This document shows, piece after piece, positions 1 through 9,967 of a DNA stretch of 64,000 bases. The stretch is taken from the NCBI GenBank assembly GCA_949357655.1, contig CASHTG010000001.1, positions 1,426,001-1,490,000 on the forward strand, written 5' to 3'. A program made the translations under genes and the position numbers. The stretch is from Parascedosporium putredinis. Taxonomy: Eukaryota; Ascomycota; Sordariomycetes; Microascales; Microascaceae. The stretch's first letter is position 1. Each line of letters starts with the position of its first letter. Under the pieces are notes generated by a model. The model saw nothing but the letters and a program-made list of their open reading frames with translations. It was not told the origin of the DNA and did no database searches.

Positions 1-1455
1 GATAAGTCTGCTTACTGGCACCCGCAGCTTTACTTCAAGGATGCGGCGACTGGCGAGTTTGAGGAGGTCAAGCCCTCGGCGGCATGCTTGCGTAGGTCTT
101 ATTCTCGACATTGGCCCCGAAGAGGGAATGCGAAAAAGGCTAACACATGACAACAGCTACTACTTCCTTAATGGCGAAAACATTCAGCCATTCCCCCGGC
201 TTCAGAATGATTGCCGGAGACACCAAGCGACGTGACTTTACCGCTCCCTGGGACTACACCGGCCCGGACCCGGAAAAGTCTACGTGGAGAGGCAAGGGCT
301 ACGTTGAGCAGAGCATCCTCAAGCAGCTGGCCATTGGCGTCAACTGTCTCAACTACGCCAAGCCCGGCGAGCCCACCTTGATGCGCCACTACCTCCCCGA
401 CAAGGCCTTTATCGACGAGAACTGCCCCGACGGCATCCGATTCGAGCTCATGTTCCCCTCGTGCTGGGTCGGCAACAACGTCATCACTTCGGCCAACCAC
501 CAGGACCACGTCGCCTATCCCGATACCGTCATGGACGGCCCGTGCCCTGCCGACTTCCCCGTCCGCCTGCCCGGCCTCATGTTTGAAAGTTTCTACAACA
601 CGGTCGAGTTCAAGGGTCGCAGCGGGAGCTACGTCCTTGCTAATGACGACACTCAAGGTAGGATTTTTATCCCACGGGCTCTTCCTTCCTCTCTTTCCCC
701 TTGGATGCATTTTCTAGCCTTGCCCAGGCTATTTTCTTTCCCGTGAGATGCCAGGCCAGTTTTCTAACCAAGCAACAGGCTTCGGCTACCATGGCGATTT
801 CATCTCGGGTTGGGACGAGGAGACTCTACGTCAGGCGGTCAACACGTGCACCAACATGAGCGGAAGGATTGATGATTGCCCCGTTTTCGAGCTCCAGAGC
901 CAAAACGATGCTGCGCAGTGCAACCTCAACACCCCCAGCCTCCTCTCCTCGGAGAATGTCTTTGGCCCCATGGCAGTTCTCCCCGGACTTGGCAAGATTG
1001 TGGAGGACATTATCGGCGGTATCACCGACGGTATTGCCGATATCGTTGATCCCATTCTTGGCAAAGGTGACGACGCCCAGCAGGACGCCAGCCCCGGTGG
1101 TGGTGTCTTCAAGGAAGATCCCGTCCCCGTCAACATTGCATCGGAGGACACCAAGCCCGAGCCCCAGCCCCAGCCCGAGCCCGAACCCGAGCCGACGACC
1201 CAGCAGCCCGAGCCTGAACCGGTCGTTACCCCGGCCCCGGAGCCCGTTGTCGAGGAGAACCTTGAAAATGTGATCAGCACCCAGTACGTCCGAGACGGCA
1301 ACGTGATGAGCAAGATTCTCTGGGTTCAGGAAGTCGTCTGGGTCACCGAGTATTCTCCCGACGCCGAAGTCTCCACCGCGACTGTAGATGGGTCGGCGCG
1401 AAAGGCCAAGCGCTCCCGCCGCCACGCGCATGGCCATCTTCACCGCCGCCACTAG
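1..1455 (+). CDS. DUF1996 secreted protein, 3' part (5' end outside window)
   Basis: The window opens inside this gene. The protein resembles the fungal DUF1996 family, secreted proteins of unknown activity: an early YWHPQLYF stretch, then GFRMIAGD, and a Cys/Asn-rich core with a CPDGIRFELMFPSCW motif. One intron fits at 658-778 (donor ggtagg, branch ctaac, acceptor acag), joining ANDDTQ to GFGYHGDF. The C-terminal part has a Pro/Glu/Gln repeat (about 1150-1260), then a basic tail rich in Arg and His ending RRH at 1453. The frame changes near 85-110 and again near 195-205, the latter in a C run just before GFRM. Both fit missing bases rather than introns. Family assignment is from remembered motifs. 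The start and any signal peptide lie upstream. Confidence 0.75.
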
Positions 1456-4363
1456 GGCATGGCATGCGCTCAAGTCAGTAGATCTGATGCAAGCCGTGTG
1501 TTGCGTGAGGCGATGGTGATGGTTAGGTTATAGGCGAGCGCGTAGCTAGTTGCTATCAATTGATCTTTGGATCTTTGTTTGTTTGTAGCATGAAGAAGTT
1601 GATCATCTTCTCGGGCATGTTGGGTTCATGAAGCGGAGGATATCCCCCACCTTTTTTGTTCTCTGATCTTTTCCACTTCCTTTTGTTGTATTCTCTCTTC
1701 TTCTTTACGGTGCAGTTCTGAAAAAGGAACTTGTTTTACAAGGGCGTTTGACGGCGCAGGAACTCAAAGGCATCACATTTGTAGGGTTGTTCTAGCTCCG
1801 TAGAAGAAATGAGGAATTCGAGCCACTGTGTCAAAGATCCTCGCGCGCCATTACGACCTCCGTCGCCCGGTCCCCCAGCCCGCCTGGTTCGGTCCCGCGG
1901 GTGTGCTAGAACAGCCGAGATGACCTTTTTTGAGTTTCCTTGCGCATTGAATAGCAATACAACGTATTCACTCATCTCTATTATTCTAGGCGAGATTCGC
2001 GGGATATGTCTTTGCCTTTCATACTCCTGTAAAATAGTTGTCAGCCACGGATCCAGTCCTGGCCTTCCCCGCCTGTCCAGAGCGCCGTGTCTTGAATCTT
2101 AGACCATCCCCGAGAGTCTTGTCTCACCATTTTGACCTTTGACACCTGTTCTTTTCTTGGCTGCTATGGAATTCACATGGATGAGAGCGTGCAAGAAGCT
2201 CGGCAGTTATCTGAGATCTAGCCCCTTTTTTCTCTTTTGTCTATTTCTTCTCCTTTTTTTTTTTCTCTCCCACCGTTTGGACTCTTGTCGATGCATTGCC
2301 GGTCGTAGAGGATGATGCCTCCAGCCAGTAGTACCTACTTCGTAGCATTTTAATCTCTGATTTACCCCCCTCTGTCTTTCCCTCAAGGGCATCTGCCGTG
2401 AATTTTATTTTCCTTTACAAATGGTCTCTATCCTGTATCATCATCTTCTTGGGGGTTCTTTTGCACGGATCCGCCGCATTGAACGCGATGGCCTGGCGAA
2501 ACAATCAAAAGGTTATGCTCGAAAAGCAGGTGCATATCTCTCGGCTGTCGCGCCGCACGGGCGCACAAAGGAGCTTCAGCTCTGAGGATCGCAAAGGTTT
2601 TGAAGAAGAAAGCAAAATGACCATCGGGGGCGGGGGAGATCTCCCCAGTCGTGCTGTAAGAGGGAAGGAAGGATGAAAAGGCCTTGCGGGATTGGGTCCT
2701 TCTTCCCTTTAGGATGCTGCAGCAATCCTTATGCGCTTCAGAAGCAAGCCACCAGACGCAAAGAGCAGCAGGCCGTACCTGGCGCAGCAAGATTTGGGGG
2801 TGAGGGGAGACAAAACGCATGAATGAGATGCTCGATGCGAACCAAGATTTGTGGTGCGCAGCCCTGCAGCCCAGCCCAAGCTTACCACCGCTGCGTGCCC
2901 CCGTCTTCGGCCCTGGTAGCCGACGCTGACAGGGCGAGAAGAGAGATGGGGAAGGAGGCGAAGGAAGGACGAATACAACTCTTACTCGATCCCATCCCAA
3001 GATTCTTTCATGCCGCCATCTTGCTACGAACTTGTCGTCCTTCTTTTCGTCTCTTTTTTTTTTTCCCAGGGTAGGAAAGAAAACAAAAAAGTCACTATCG
3101 CCAGAGGGACTTTCTTTCTTTGGGGGTCTATTCTTTGTGTAAATGTAGATTTTGCTCCTTTCCGCTGGAGCTTGGTAACCGGTTGATAGCCTGCTCCCTG
3201 CCCAGGCTATCCCAGCCAACCCGGGAGCTCAAAGTAATAACGAGTTCAAAGGCAGTATGCCCACCACGCAGCTCGGTTCCAAGACACTCGATCCACTTTC
3301 CTGGGGAAGGCATGAGAGGATGGTGGGCACACGGGCCAAGGGGACTTTGAAGGAGGGGTGATGTGAGAAGCGTGGTGCAAGGGGGAAGCGATCGCTTCGT
3401 TCCGCGATCTAAAAGCGCACTGCAACAAAAAAAAGACGACGCCATAGGCTCGTTCTCGGTTTGCCGTGCCGCTCGCTCGCATCTTCGTCGCAGGGTTCAA
3501 CTCACTCTCTTGCCAAAATCGTCCCCCTGCCCCCCTCCTCCACTGTTCCTTTGTTCGCGATCGGCGCCCCGCCCTGGTTTTCCAGGTTCACGCTGTAAGG
3601 AGTCATGAGGGGGTACTCGAACCATCTCGTTGCTGCCCGTCGAGGCTCACCCCCTTTCCCTCGTTGCAGGCAGAGTTGGACAAGAGCTATCTAGGAGATT
3701 GCAGAACGTACCCTTACTAGAAGCTACGCCCTCGCATGGTGGGCCAAGATTTCCCCATCGACGGGGTACGGCAAGTCGGAGAAATTCACGTTTGATAGAT
3801 CATTGGAGGGGGTGGGATATGGGTGTGTCTGTGTGCATGCGCATATGAGATAGATATGGGGAACATGGGAGCAAGAGAGAAGAAGCGTCATCCAAGGCTG
3901 CTACTACCTTGTCCCCCAGCTCCTCTTCCTTTTCCCCTCCTCCTTCGCCTCCCCTCCTCCTCTTCCTCGGCGCGGGGGTAGTGAATCTGGAGCTAAACGT
4001 CGCAATCGAATATAAAGATAAGCGCGCCGTCTCGTCTTCGCTCCCACAAGCGAGCTCTTTGCATGATTTCTTTTCATGGGACGAAAAAAGGAAAGAATAA
4101 GAAAAAGAAGACAACAACAACAACGAAGAGCTGCTTCGCTCTTCGCTTCTATTCTTGTCATCCCCTCCTCCTCCCTTCTTGCATCCACCACCCTCAAGAT
4201 TGATCGCCAACTCGCTCGGCAGAGCTAGCGCAGCACATCACCGTTACCAATACCCGCGGCCGAGGAAGCGATGGAGTCTCGGACAGCTTGAGACAAGAGC
4301 TGTTCTTGTTCAACCCCGGGGAACGCTCGCCGCCACCTTTGCCCAAGCTTTTCATGTGCAGCC
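1456..4363. other. Long intergenic region without a supported gene
   Basis: About 2.9 kb. It contains pyrimidine runs (2240-2275, 3050-3064, and a CT-rich block at 3890-3965) that look like the leader or promoter of the next gene. A 263-codon opening on the minus strand (2428-3219) has no recognisable protein features and I do not call it. Confidence 0.5.
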
Positions 4364-5638
4364 ATGCCTGCAGCCGCGCGTTCTGAAAGCAACAAGGGCC
4401 TCTCGACGGAAAGTGTCCTCGTCATATGCCTCGGCGTGAGCACCATCGTATTCCTGGCGTTGGGCTTGGTCCTCGTCGAAATTCGCGGGCGTCGGGCCCG
4501 AGGGTCCCCCACGGGCCCCGACTCGTCCGGCCACGGCCTTTCGTAGACCCGCGCGCCGCGTCTCCTTGGAGCATCCGCTCCGCTAGGCAGTGGGGCCAGG
4601 CATGGCGCAACACCGACGACTATCGCGGAGAGGAGAGGGAGAGCCTTGTGTATAATAACACAATGCAACAGATGCAGATGCCACAGGCACCCAGGCTTGG
4701 ATACCTACGAGATGGCCTGTTTCTCCCTACAGCCGCCACCATGTCCGGGGCAGCAGACCGCAGCCAAGACCCGCACTACCAAGCTAGACCGGCGTGGCTG
4801 CCGATCTCGCCGCCGCACCACTATTTCTCATCGCCCAATCTGCCACGAGACTTGTATCAGCAGGGACAGCCGCAGCCCTACCCCCGCCGGAAACCACATC
4901 CTTTGCCCCCGGTTTCCCGTTTGTGGCGCAACGCTTCCCGCGGACGCCTCCTACCTCATGGCATAGGCGTACCTCTACCGAAGAGGACCTAAACCATATC
5001 CTCCATTCAACTGCACAAAGGTTAGCCTCCGGAGCCGGCGCAAGGGACAACAAATTCCAGACCAAGACTCAAGAAAGGCCGAAAAGTGCCGTAGAGCCTA
5101 CGTCCGTACACATTCCCCAGGCCGAACAAACGGGGATAACACGCCCGCATCCGGTGGCCAAGAACACACATCCTTGCCACGGGTGCCGACCATGCCTCCC
5201 AAAGCCGCCAGCCATAGGTCGGTACGAAGTAGGGATAGCGCCTCGACTTACAGCTACAACCCCTCATCCATTCAATCCACTCCACGCCGCACTGAAGCAG
5301 GCGGCCCCAGAACCGGGCTCCCTACGACACCGGCACGATCAGATCCTGAGGTGTACACCTCCACGCCTTTTGCACGACCTATATCTTCACCCAGATCCAT
5401 GGTCCGGCTTCGCGTCCCTCCTAAATTGAGCGACCCTAGCCTCCAGACGCAGCACGCCCGGGTGGCATCCTGGCCACCGAGACTCGACCAATCCAAGGTT
5501 AACATCACGCCCACCCACCCGCCCCAACCCCATAGCCCTCTCTGGTCGCATCCCGTCGACCCTGCACTACGGCACAGCTTGAGGAAACGGGCGCTGTCAG
5601 AGTCGTCGGTGGCGATGCACGGAGTTATGCCTGGCTGA
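4364..5638 (+). CDS. Unknown single-pass membrane protein with Pro/Ser-rich tail
   Basis: I do not recognise the family. The start ATG sits in a good context (gcagccATG). Residues 17-40 or so form one hydrophobic segment (VLVICLGVSTIVFLALGLVLV) followed by Arg-rich residues, suggesting a membrane anchor with a cytoplasmic tail. The rest is low-complexity, rich in Pro, Ser, Gln and Arg, with phosphosite-like stretches such as RSVRSRDSAST. The open frame changes three times (near 4500-4530, near 4890 in a C run, near 5110). All three fit single missing bases, and adding them gives 426 whole codons ending at 5638. The protein may be a species- or order-restricted surface or cell-wall-linked protein; that is inference. 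Confidence 0.5.
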
Positions 5639-6149
5639 AACGGCAGGGTTGGAGAGAAAAGTTGAGGCCTGGCAGATGTCTCGTCCGGCCAGCGTGATCA
5701 TCGAAACGCGCTATATAACAAGCCATTGTGGGCTGGAGACGATCTAGACATCAAAAGACAGAAACAGAAAAATTGGGGAGAAACTCGTATACCCCATCTA
5801 TGAGGAAGGAAGCATTGTTTTTGGAGTTCCACAACCGGTCACTCTGCAGCTCGGCGCAGATTCTGATGATAGCTGTACACAATTTCGTCTCGGCATTACT
5901 TGCGCTTGGACTTGCACCTGCATTCTTGTTTTCCTTAGCCTAGGCTGGGAGAGACCTCTTCTGATGGCGTAGTTCTTGTTATTAGCTATCAATATGTATG
6001 ATTTCTCGTGGCATCATTAGTATCTCACCTCGATAGACGAGAAATAGAGAGGTCCTGCTTGAAAAAACCTCCCTAGTCAAAGTGTCGAGTAGACAGACTA
6101 TCTTTTGTGATTTCGTTTTTTTCTTCTTTTTTCTTCAACCTAAACGTAC
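5639..6149. other. Intergenic spacer between convergent genes
   Basis: About 0.5 kb between the 3' ends of the membrane-protein gene and the pICln gene. It holds T-rich stretches next to 6115-6140. No gene is visible. Confidence 0.5.
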
Positions 6150-7135
6150 TTACTCCACCCTCGGACGCTTGTTTTCAGAGTCTTCCTCCGCGCCCTCACC
6201 ATTTACATTGTCGCCGTTGGACTCGTCTCGGTTCCGGACCCTCCCCGCGCCGTCCCCGAGCTCGCCGCTGGTGCCCTCCTCTCCTATCCAGTTGCCCTCC
6301 TCGTCAAAATACTCGTGCACATTATCCGCCGTGATCCAACCTGAGCTGCCTGGCATGGGAGGCGGGAGACCCCCGTTGTCCGTCCCCCTCATCACGCCCG
6401 TGAAACCCGCCAGGGCTTCGAACTCGTGGCTGCTCTCGAAGACGATGCGGTCGTCTTCCTCGTCTTCCTCGTCGCCCTCCTCCACCGGGTCCGGGTGCAG
6501 GTTGGAGCAGGTGGAGATGGCATCGAAGAGTCGCTTTGCCTCGGCTTGCTGCGACGCCGCGTCGCCCGCCGTCGGAGGGACGATGGTGAGCTCCACAGTA
6601 CCAAAGTCGTCGTCGTCGCTACCGCCGTCACCCATCTCGATCTGCAGCCATACAGTGTGTATCTGGTTGTCGCCGCTGCCGATGGTCTTGAGCGCGTGGA
6701 TGGAGATGGTGGGGTAACTAATGGTGACGCCGACTTGCGCCTCTTGGTTGAATATCGTAAAAACCTGTCATCCAAGTTAGCCCCCCTGGCCAAGTCTTTC
6801 CATATATAAGAAAAAGGGCCTTTTCTTTTTTTTTTTCCTTTGTGAAAAACTTACTCGGAGTTTACCCAAATTCCAAGCCTCTTCTCCGTCAGCCCCTCCG
6901 CGCCTGCACCCAAGGCAGCAGCCTCCGGGCCCGAGGGCGGGCTCGAAGACGAATCCTTGGGGAAGACTGGGAGAACGTCGCACTCGTCTATCGGGACGAA
7001 GGCTTTTGCGTCCGCCGCATGATAGTGCAACACTGGTTTTCCGCCGAAGAAGGTCTCTGGGGTTTGCGCCTGGTACTCGGTGAGAGGTGTGAAGTCTGCC
7101 TCCAAGGGTGGGGTCCGGATGGTTGTTGTCGGCAT
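6150..7135 (-). CDS. Methylosome subunit pICln-like (LOT5/ICln family)
   Basis: pICln binds Sm proteins and hands them to the arginine-methylation and snRNP-assembly machinery. Here a PH-like core is visible (GGKPVLHY near the N-terminus, then VGVTISYPTISIHALKTI). A strongly acidic C-terminal half (EEGDEEDEEDDRIVFE, EYFDEEGNWIGEE) is typical of the family. The start at 7135 gives MPTTTIRTPP; an in-frame ATG nine codons upstream (7162) is less likely. One intron spans about 6854-6765 (gtaagt..acag). Joined as written, exon 1 (ending WVNSE) and exon 2 (VFTIFNQ) are out of phase by one base. A missing G at the donor (gag|gtaagt) would fix this and give about 298 residues. Assignment by family features is fairly secure. 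Confidence 0.75.
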
Positions 7136-7823
7136 GCTCGCGGATGGAAGGGGAGGTCCCAATGGCTTGAATGAAGGGGAGGTAGGGGATTGGTAAGGTG
7201 TACAATATGCTTCAAGACCTCTTAATTCATCAATGGTAATTTTCGGGGTGAGAAACCTAGGTAAAGAGCTTGACTCGATTCACGTTTGCGTGGATCAATC
7301 AGTTCAATTCTTTGGTGGGGTTGCGAGCTGAGCTGCTCAAGAGCTCTGCTGCTCTGGGCGCCAGTCAAGCCATGCGCCGAGTGTACATTCATTCTTATCG
7401 GGTCGCTATCTGCACGTGCACTGATCGACGCCTTGAACTAGACCCCGCGAAATGGACGTCACCCATCATCAATGCTTAGAATAGAATCCTCACCTTAAAC
7501 TCGAGCCTCGAGAGCTGCTAGCACTTACCATACTAGCAACAATAGTTCCTAGATCCTCGGATCCGTGCCATGGCCGCCGAGCTCTAACCGTCATCCCACG
7601 AAGCTCAACCCCCCTCCTCTGCGACCGGCTGACGTAGCACTCGTGCGACCTTGCCCATTCATTTGCTGTGCTGGGACAAGAGGTGTCTAATTGCTTGAAA
7701 TGCACGTTTCTGATTGAACATCGCAACCAATTTCCTATCTCTTTATTTCCCCAAGACTGAAACGGACCGCGCAATCGCCTAATCCAAACCCTCCCATTCC
7801 TCTCTCACAACGCCGCCGTTACC
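7136..7823. other. Divergent promoter region
   Basis: About 0.69 kb between the pICln start and the small gene at 7824, which point away from each other. No coding potential is seen; it should hold both promoters. Confidence 0.45.
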
Positions 7824-8536
7824 ATGTATAACAGTCGTACGTTCTTCCTCCCCCTTGTCCCCACCCACTCGTTGCTCGCCCTCCAGCGCCTAGCGACCAC
7901 ATCCCCCCCGCGCGCCCAATCCTCGCTAACACCTCGCCTGCCTTCCCCGCCTGCGCCTTCCAGGTCCCCATCCCCTCCTCCAACAAGTCCCCCTCACGGT
8001 CTCCCCTTCGTCGTCCTCCCAACCGCCCCGACCCTACCCTACAACTACGCCGCGATGCCCTCCACCCTCCCCCACTCCATCCTCAACACCCCCGTCTCCT
8101 CCTCCGCCGCCGCCGCCGCCGGCCCAAACCCCGACGCCTCCGCCTCTTCCTCCTCCTCCACCACCACCCCCGGAGGCGGCGCCCGCCCAAACCCCGCTAC
8201 GTCGTCTCCGCCACCGGCCAGGCCGCCAACCCCGCCGACATCATCGCCTCCTGCCGCGAGATGCAGTCCCACCTAGACAAGATGCGCAGCGACGCCGAGC
8301 GCGACCTCGCCCAGCTCAAGGACAGCATCCGCCAGAGAGAACTCGCCGAGAAACGCAGAATCGCCCCCGGCTGGCTCGACAGCGACGTCAGGGTCCTCGA
8401 GCCGGAGAGGAAGCACGCCGACGCCACCCCGGACAGCGGCGCCGGCGCCGCCTTGCCGGAAGGCGTGAGCGAGATGGCGACTGACACGGACGAGGGCGCG
8501 GAGCTAGACCGGGCGTTTGGCACTTTGAAGGTCTGA
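7824..8536 (+). CDS. Small conserved-looking fungal protein, function unknown
   Basis: I do not know a function. The C-terminal half is a charged helix-rich segment (SHLDKMRSDAERDLAQLKDS then RQRELAEKRRIAPGWLDSD), likely coiled coil. It is preceded by RYVVSATGQAANPADIIAS and a low-complexity Ala/Ser/Pro linker. The frame changes once near 8185 in aaacccc, again consistent with one missing base. The N-terminus is uncertain. The frame is open from an ATG at 7824 (MYNS). The first about 220 bases are C/T-rich and may be an intron after the first codons, with the coding part resuming near YNYAAMPSTLPHS (8040-8070). An internal start at 8055 is the alternative. The stop at 8534-8536 is clear. Confidence 0.5.
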
Positions 8537-8856
8537 GGGCGGCCGGGAGAGCGCGTTATGCCTTTTTTCTCTTTCACTCCGTTTCCCTCCCCCTCTCTTT
8601 TGCAGGGTCGAGAGGGCTCTTCCGGGTGGCGTTTAAGGTGTTTTATGTCTTTGACCTCGTCATGGGTTTTGCTTTCTTCTCTACTCCTTCCCTCCCCCTT
8701 TTGGCTCTGGGCTCACTGCAGTGTGCTCCCTCATGGTGTATTCTAAAGGCGTGTTGAAATATTGCATGCGGTCCGGTGGCATGTCAGCCTTTACCCCTCG
8801 TGGGTTACCGGTGTTCTTCGGCGTTTATGGCAAAAGAGTTTGATTCTGTTCTCTCA

Positions 8857-8874
8857 CTCTCTCTCTCTCTCTCT
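8857..8874. repeat. CT dinucleotide microsatellite
   Basis: Nine CT units followed by ccacag. It resembles a polypyrimidine tract with an acceptor, but no exon follows. Confidence 0.8.
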
Positions 8875-9297
8875 CCACAGTTTCGCTCAAACTTGACACA
8901 TCGTAAACACTCGTAGTGATTAGATGATATTCATGCTCGGCTCCCAGCCCTCCTCTGCACTGTGTCGACGTGGCTCAGAGGACACTCGTTCTCACAACGC
9001 CTATGACTATAGTCGCAGCACGCGACACGCGACCCGCGGCCCTTTCCCTGGCGAGCCATTGTTCTTCACGGTCCACCACGCCTAATCATGCAGAGTCACT
9101 GGTCGTGCGTTACGGGCGAAATGGTAGCGGATGGAGATGAGTGGTTGGAATTGGTATCATCGGTATCTTAATTTTGGAAAACCTCCTCCCCGCCCAATCC
9201 TAAGCCAGGCAGGTGGATAAACAACTGCAAATACCTTCCCGACTCAAATGCGAGGGCTCGATTCAAAGAAATAACAAAAACGACAGTACCGCTCGGC

Positions 9298-9800
9298 TTG
9301 CTGGTATACTCAAATAAAAGGTATGTTCGCCAAATAGGCTCGGGAGCCACCTTTCCTTTCTTACGATCTCGGGGAAATCCAAGATCGGATTTTGTCTTCC
9401 TCTTTTCACAGGTTCCCGATTTTGTCTTCCTCTTTTCACAGGTTCCCGGTTCGCCCCGTCCTCGAGTATATCAAGATTTTCAAACGCCTTTAAAACCAAG
9501 GACAAGGGTGTGGAAAATAATAAAAGAACAAAAGAAAAAGAGTTCATCTTCTTCATCATCAGAGATTGATGATGAAGGAGAAAGGCAAGAATCGGAAAAC
9601 AGAATGAGCAAGTGGAGAAGAACAATAGAGACTCAGAGTCCAAGGAGAAGAGACCACAAAATGAAGAAGAAGAAAAAAGAAAGGAGATCAAAAAGCGGAC
9701 AAAGGAGAAGAAAAGCCTGGAGTGCACATCGAGCATAAAAAAACCAAGGCAAGCGACAGGACTAAGTCGTGGTCAACCTATTTTTCTTTCTGACCGTTAA
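9298..9800 (+). pseudogene. Possible gene remnant, Lys/Glu-rich, in AT-rich island
   Basis: Two overlapping plus-strand frames, which a single missing base near 9610 would join, encode a very charged low-complexity sequence: a Ser run followed by EIDDEGERQESEN, then EKNNRDSESKEKRPQNEEEE and KRTKEKK, ending at 9800. The upstream part contains a 30-bp tandem duplication whose units look like a 3' splice site (pyrimidine tract then cacag). No family is recognised. Base composition is clearly lower in GC than the flanks. It could be a small real gene with an intron, a decayed insertion, or chance purine-rich DNA. Confidence that it is coding is low. Confidence 0.2.
9388..9447 (+). repeat. Perfect 30-bp tandem duplication
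   Basis: Two identical adjacent 30-base units (9388-9417 and 9418-9447), each starting gattttgtcttcc and ending cacaggttccc. Each unit contains a pyrimidine tract plus CAG, as in an intron 3' end. Confidence 0.9.
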
Positions 9801-9967
9801 GTTCAGGACATAGAAAACATAGAAACAAATAATGCAAACAAAACATGTTGACAGTTGTCCTCTGGTTTGCGTTAATTTGCTTCTTTAGTTGGAAATATGA
9901 AATATGGTGCTGGTGCTGGGCGGCTTAGTTTCGTGTCAAACTGCCGTGGGCGAAGCACAGATGCTGC

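Larger units (their letters stand above)
8537..9967. other. Intergenic region containing an AT-rich island
   Basis: About 1.4 kb downstream of the small gene. It carries a CT dinucleotide run at 8857-8874 and, from about 9300 to 9800, a distinctly AT- and purine-rich island described separately. Otherwise nothing is recognised. Confidence 0.5.

Noticed and set aside
2428..3219. 263-codon opening on the minus strand
   Set aside because: No recognisable domain, low-complexity composition, no supporting splice or start context.
8857..8880. Pyrimidine tract plus cacag as an intron acceptor
   Set aside because: No donor or downstream exon fits, and it lies beyond the stop of the upstream gene.
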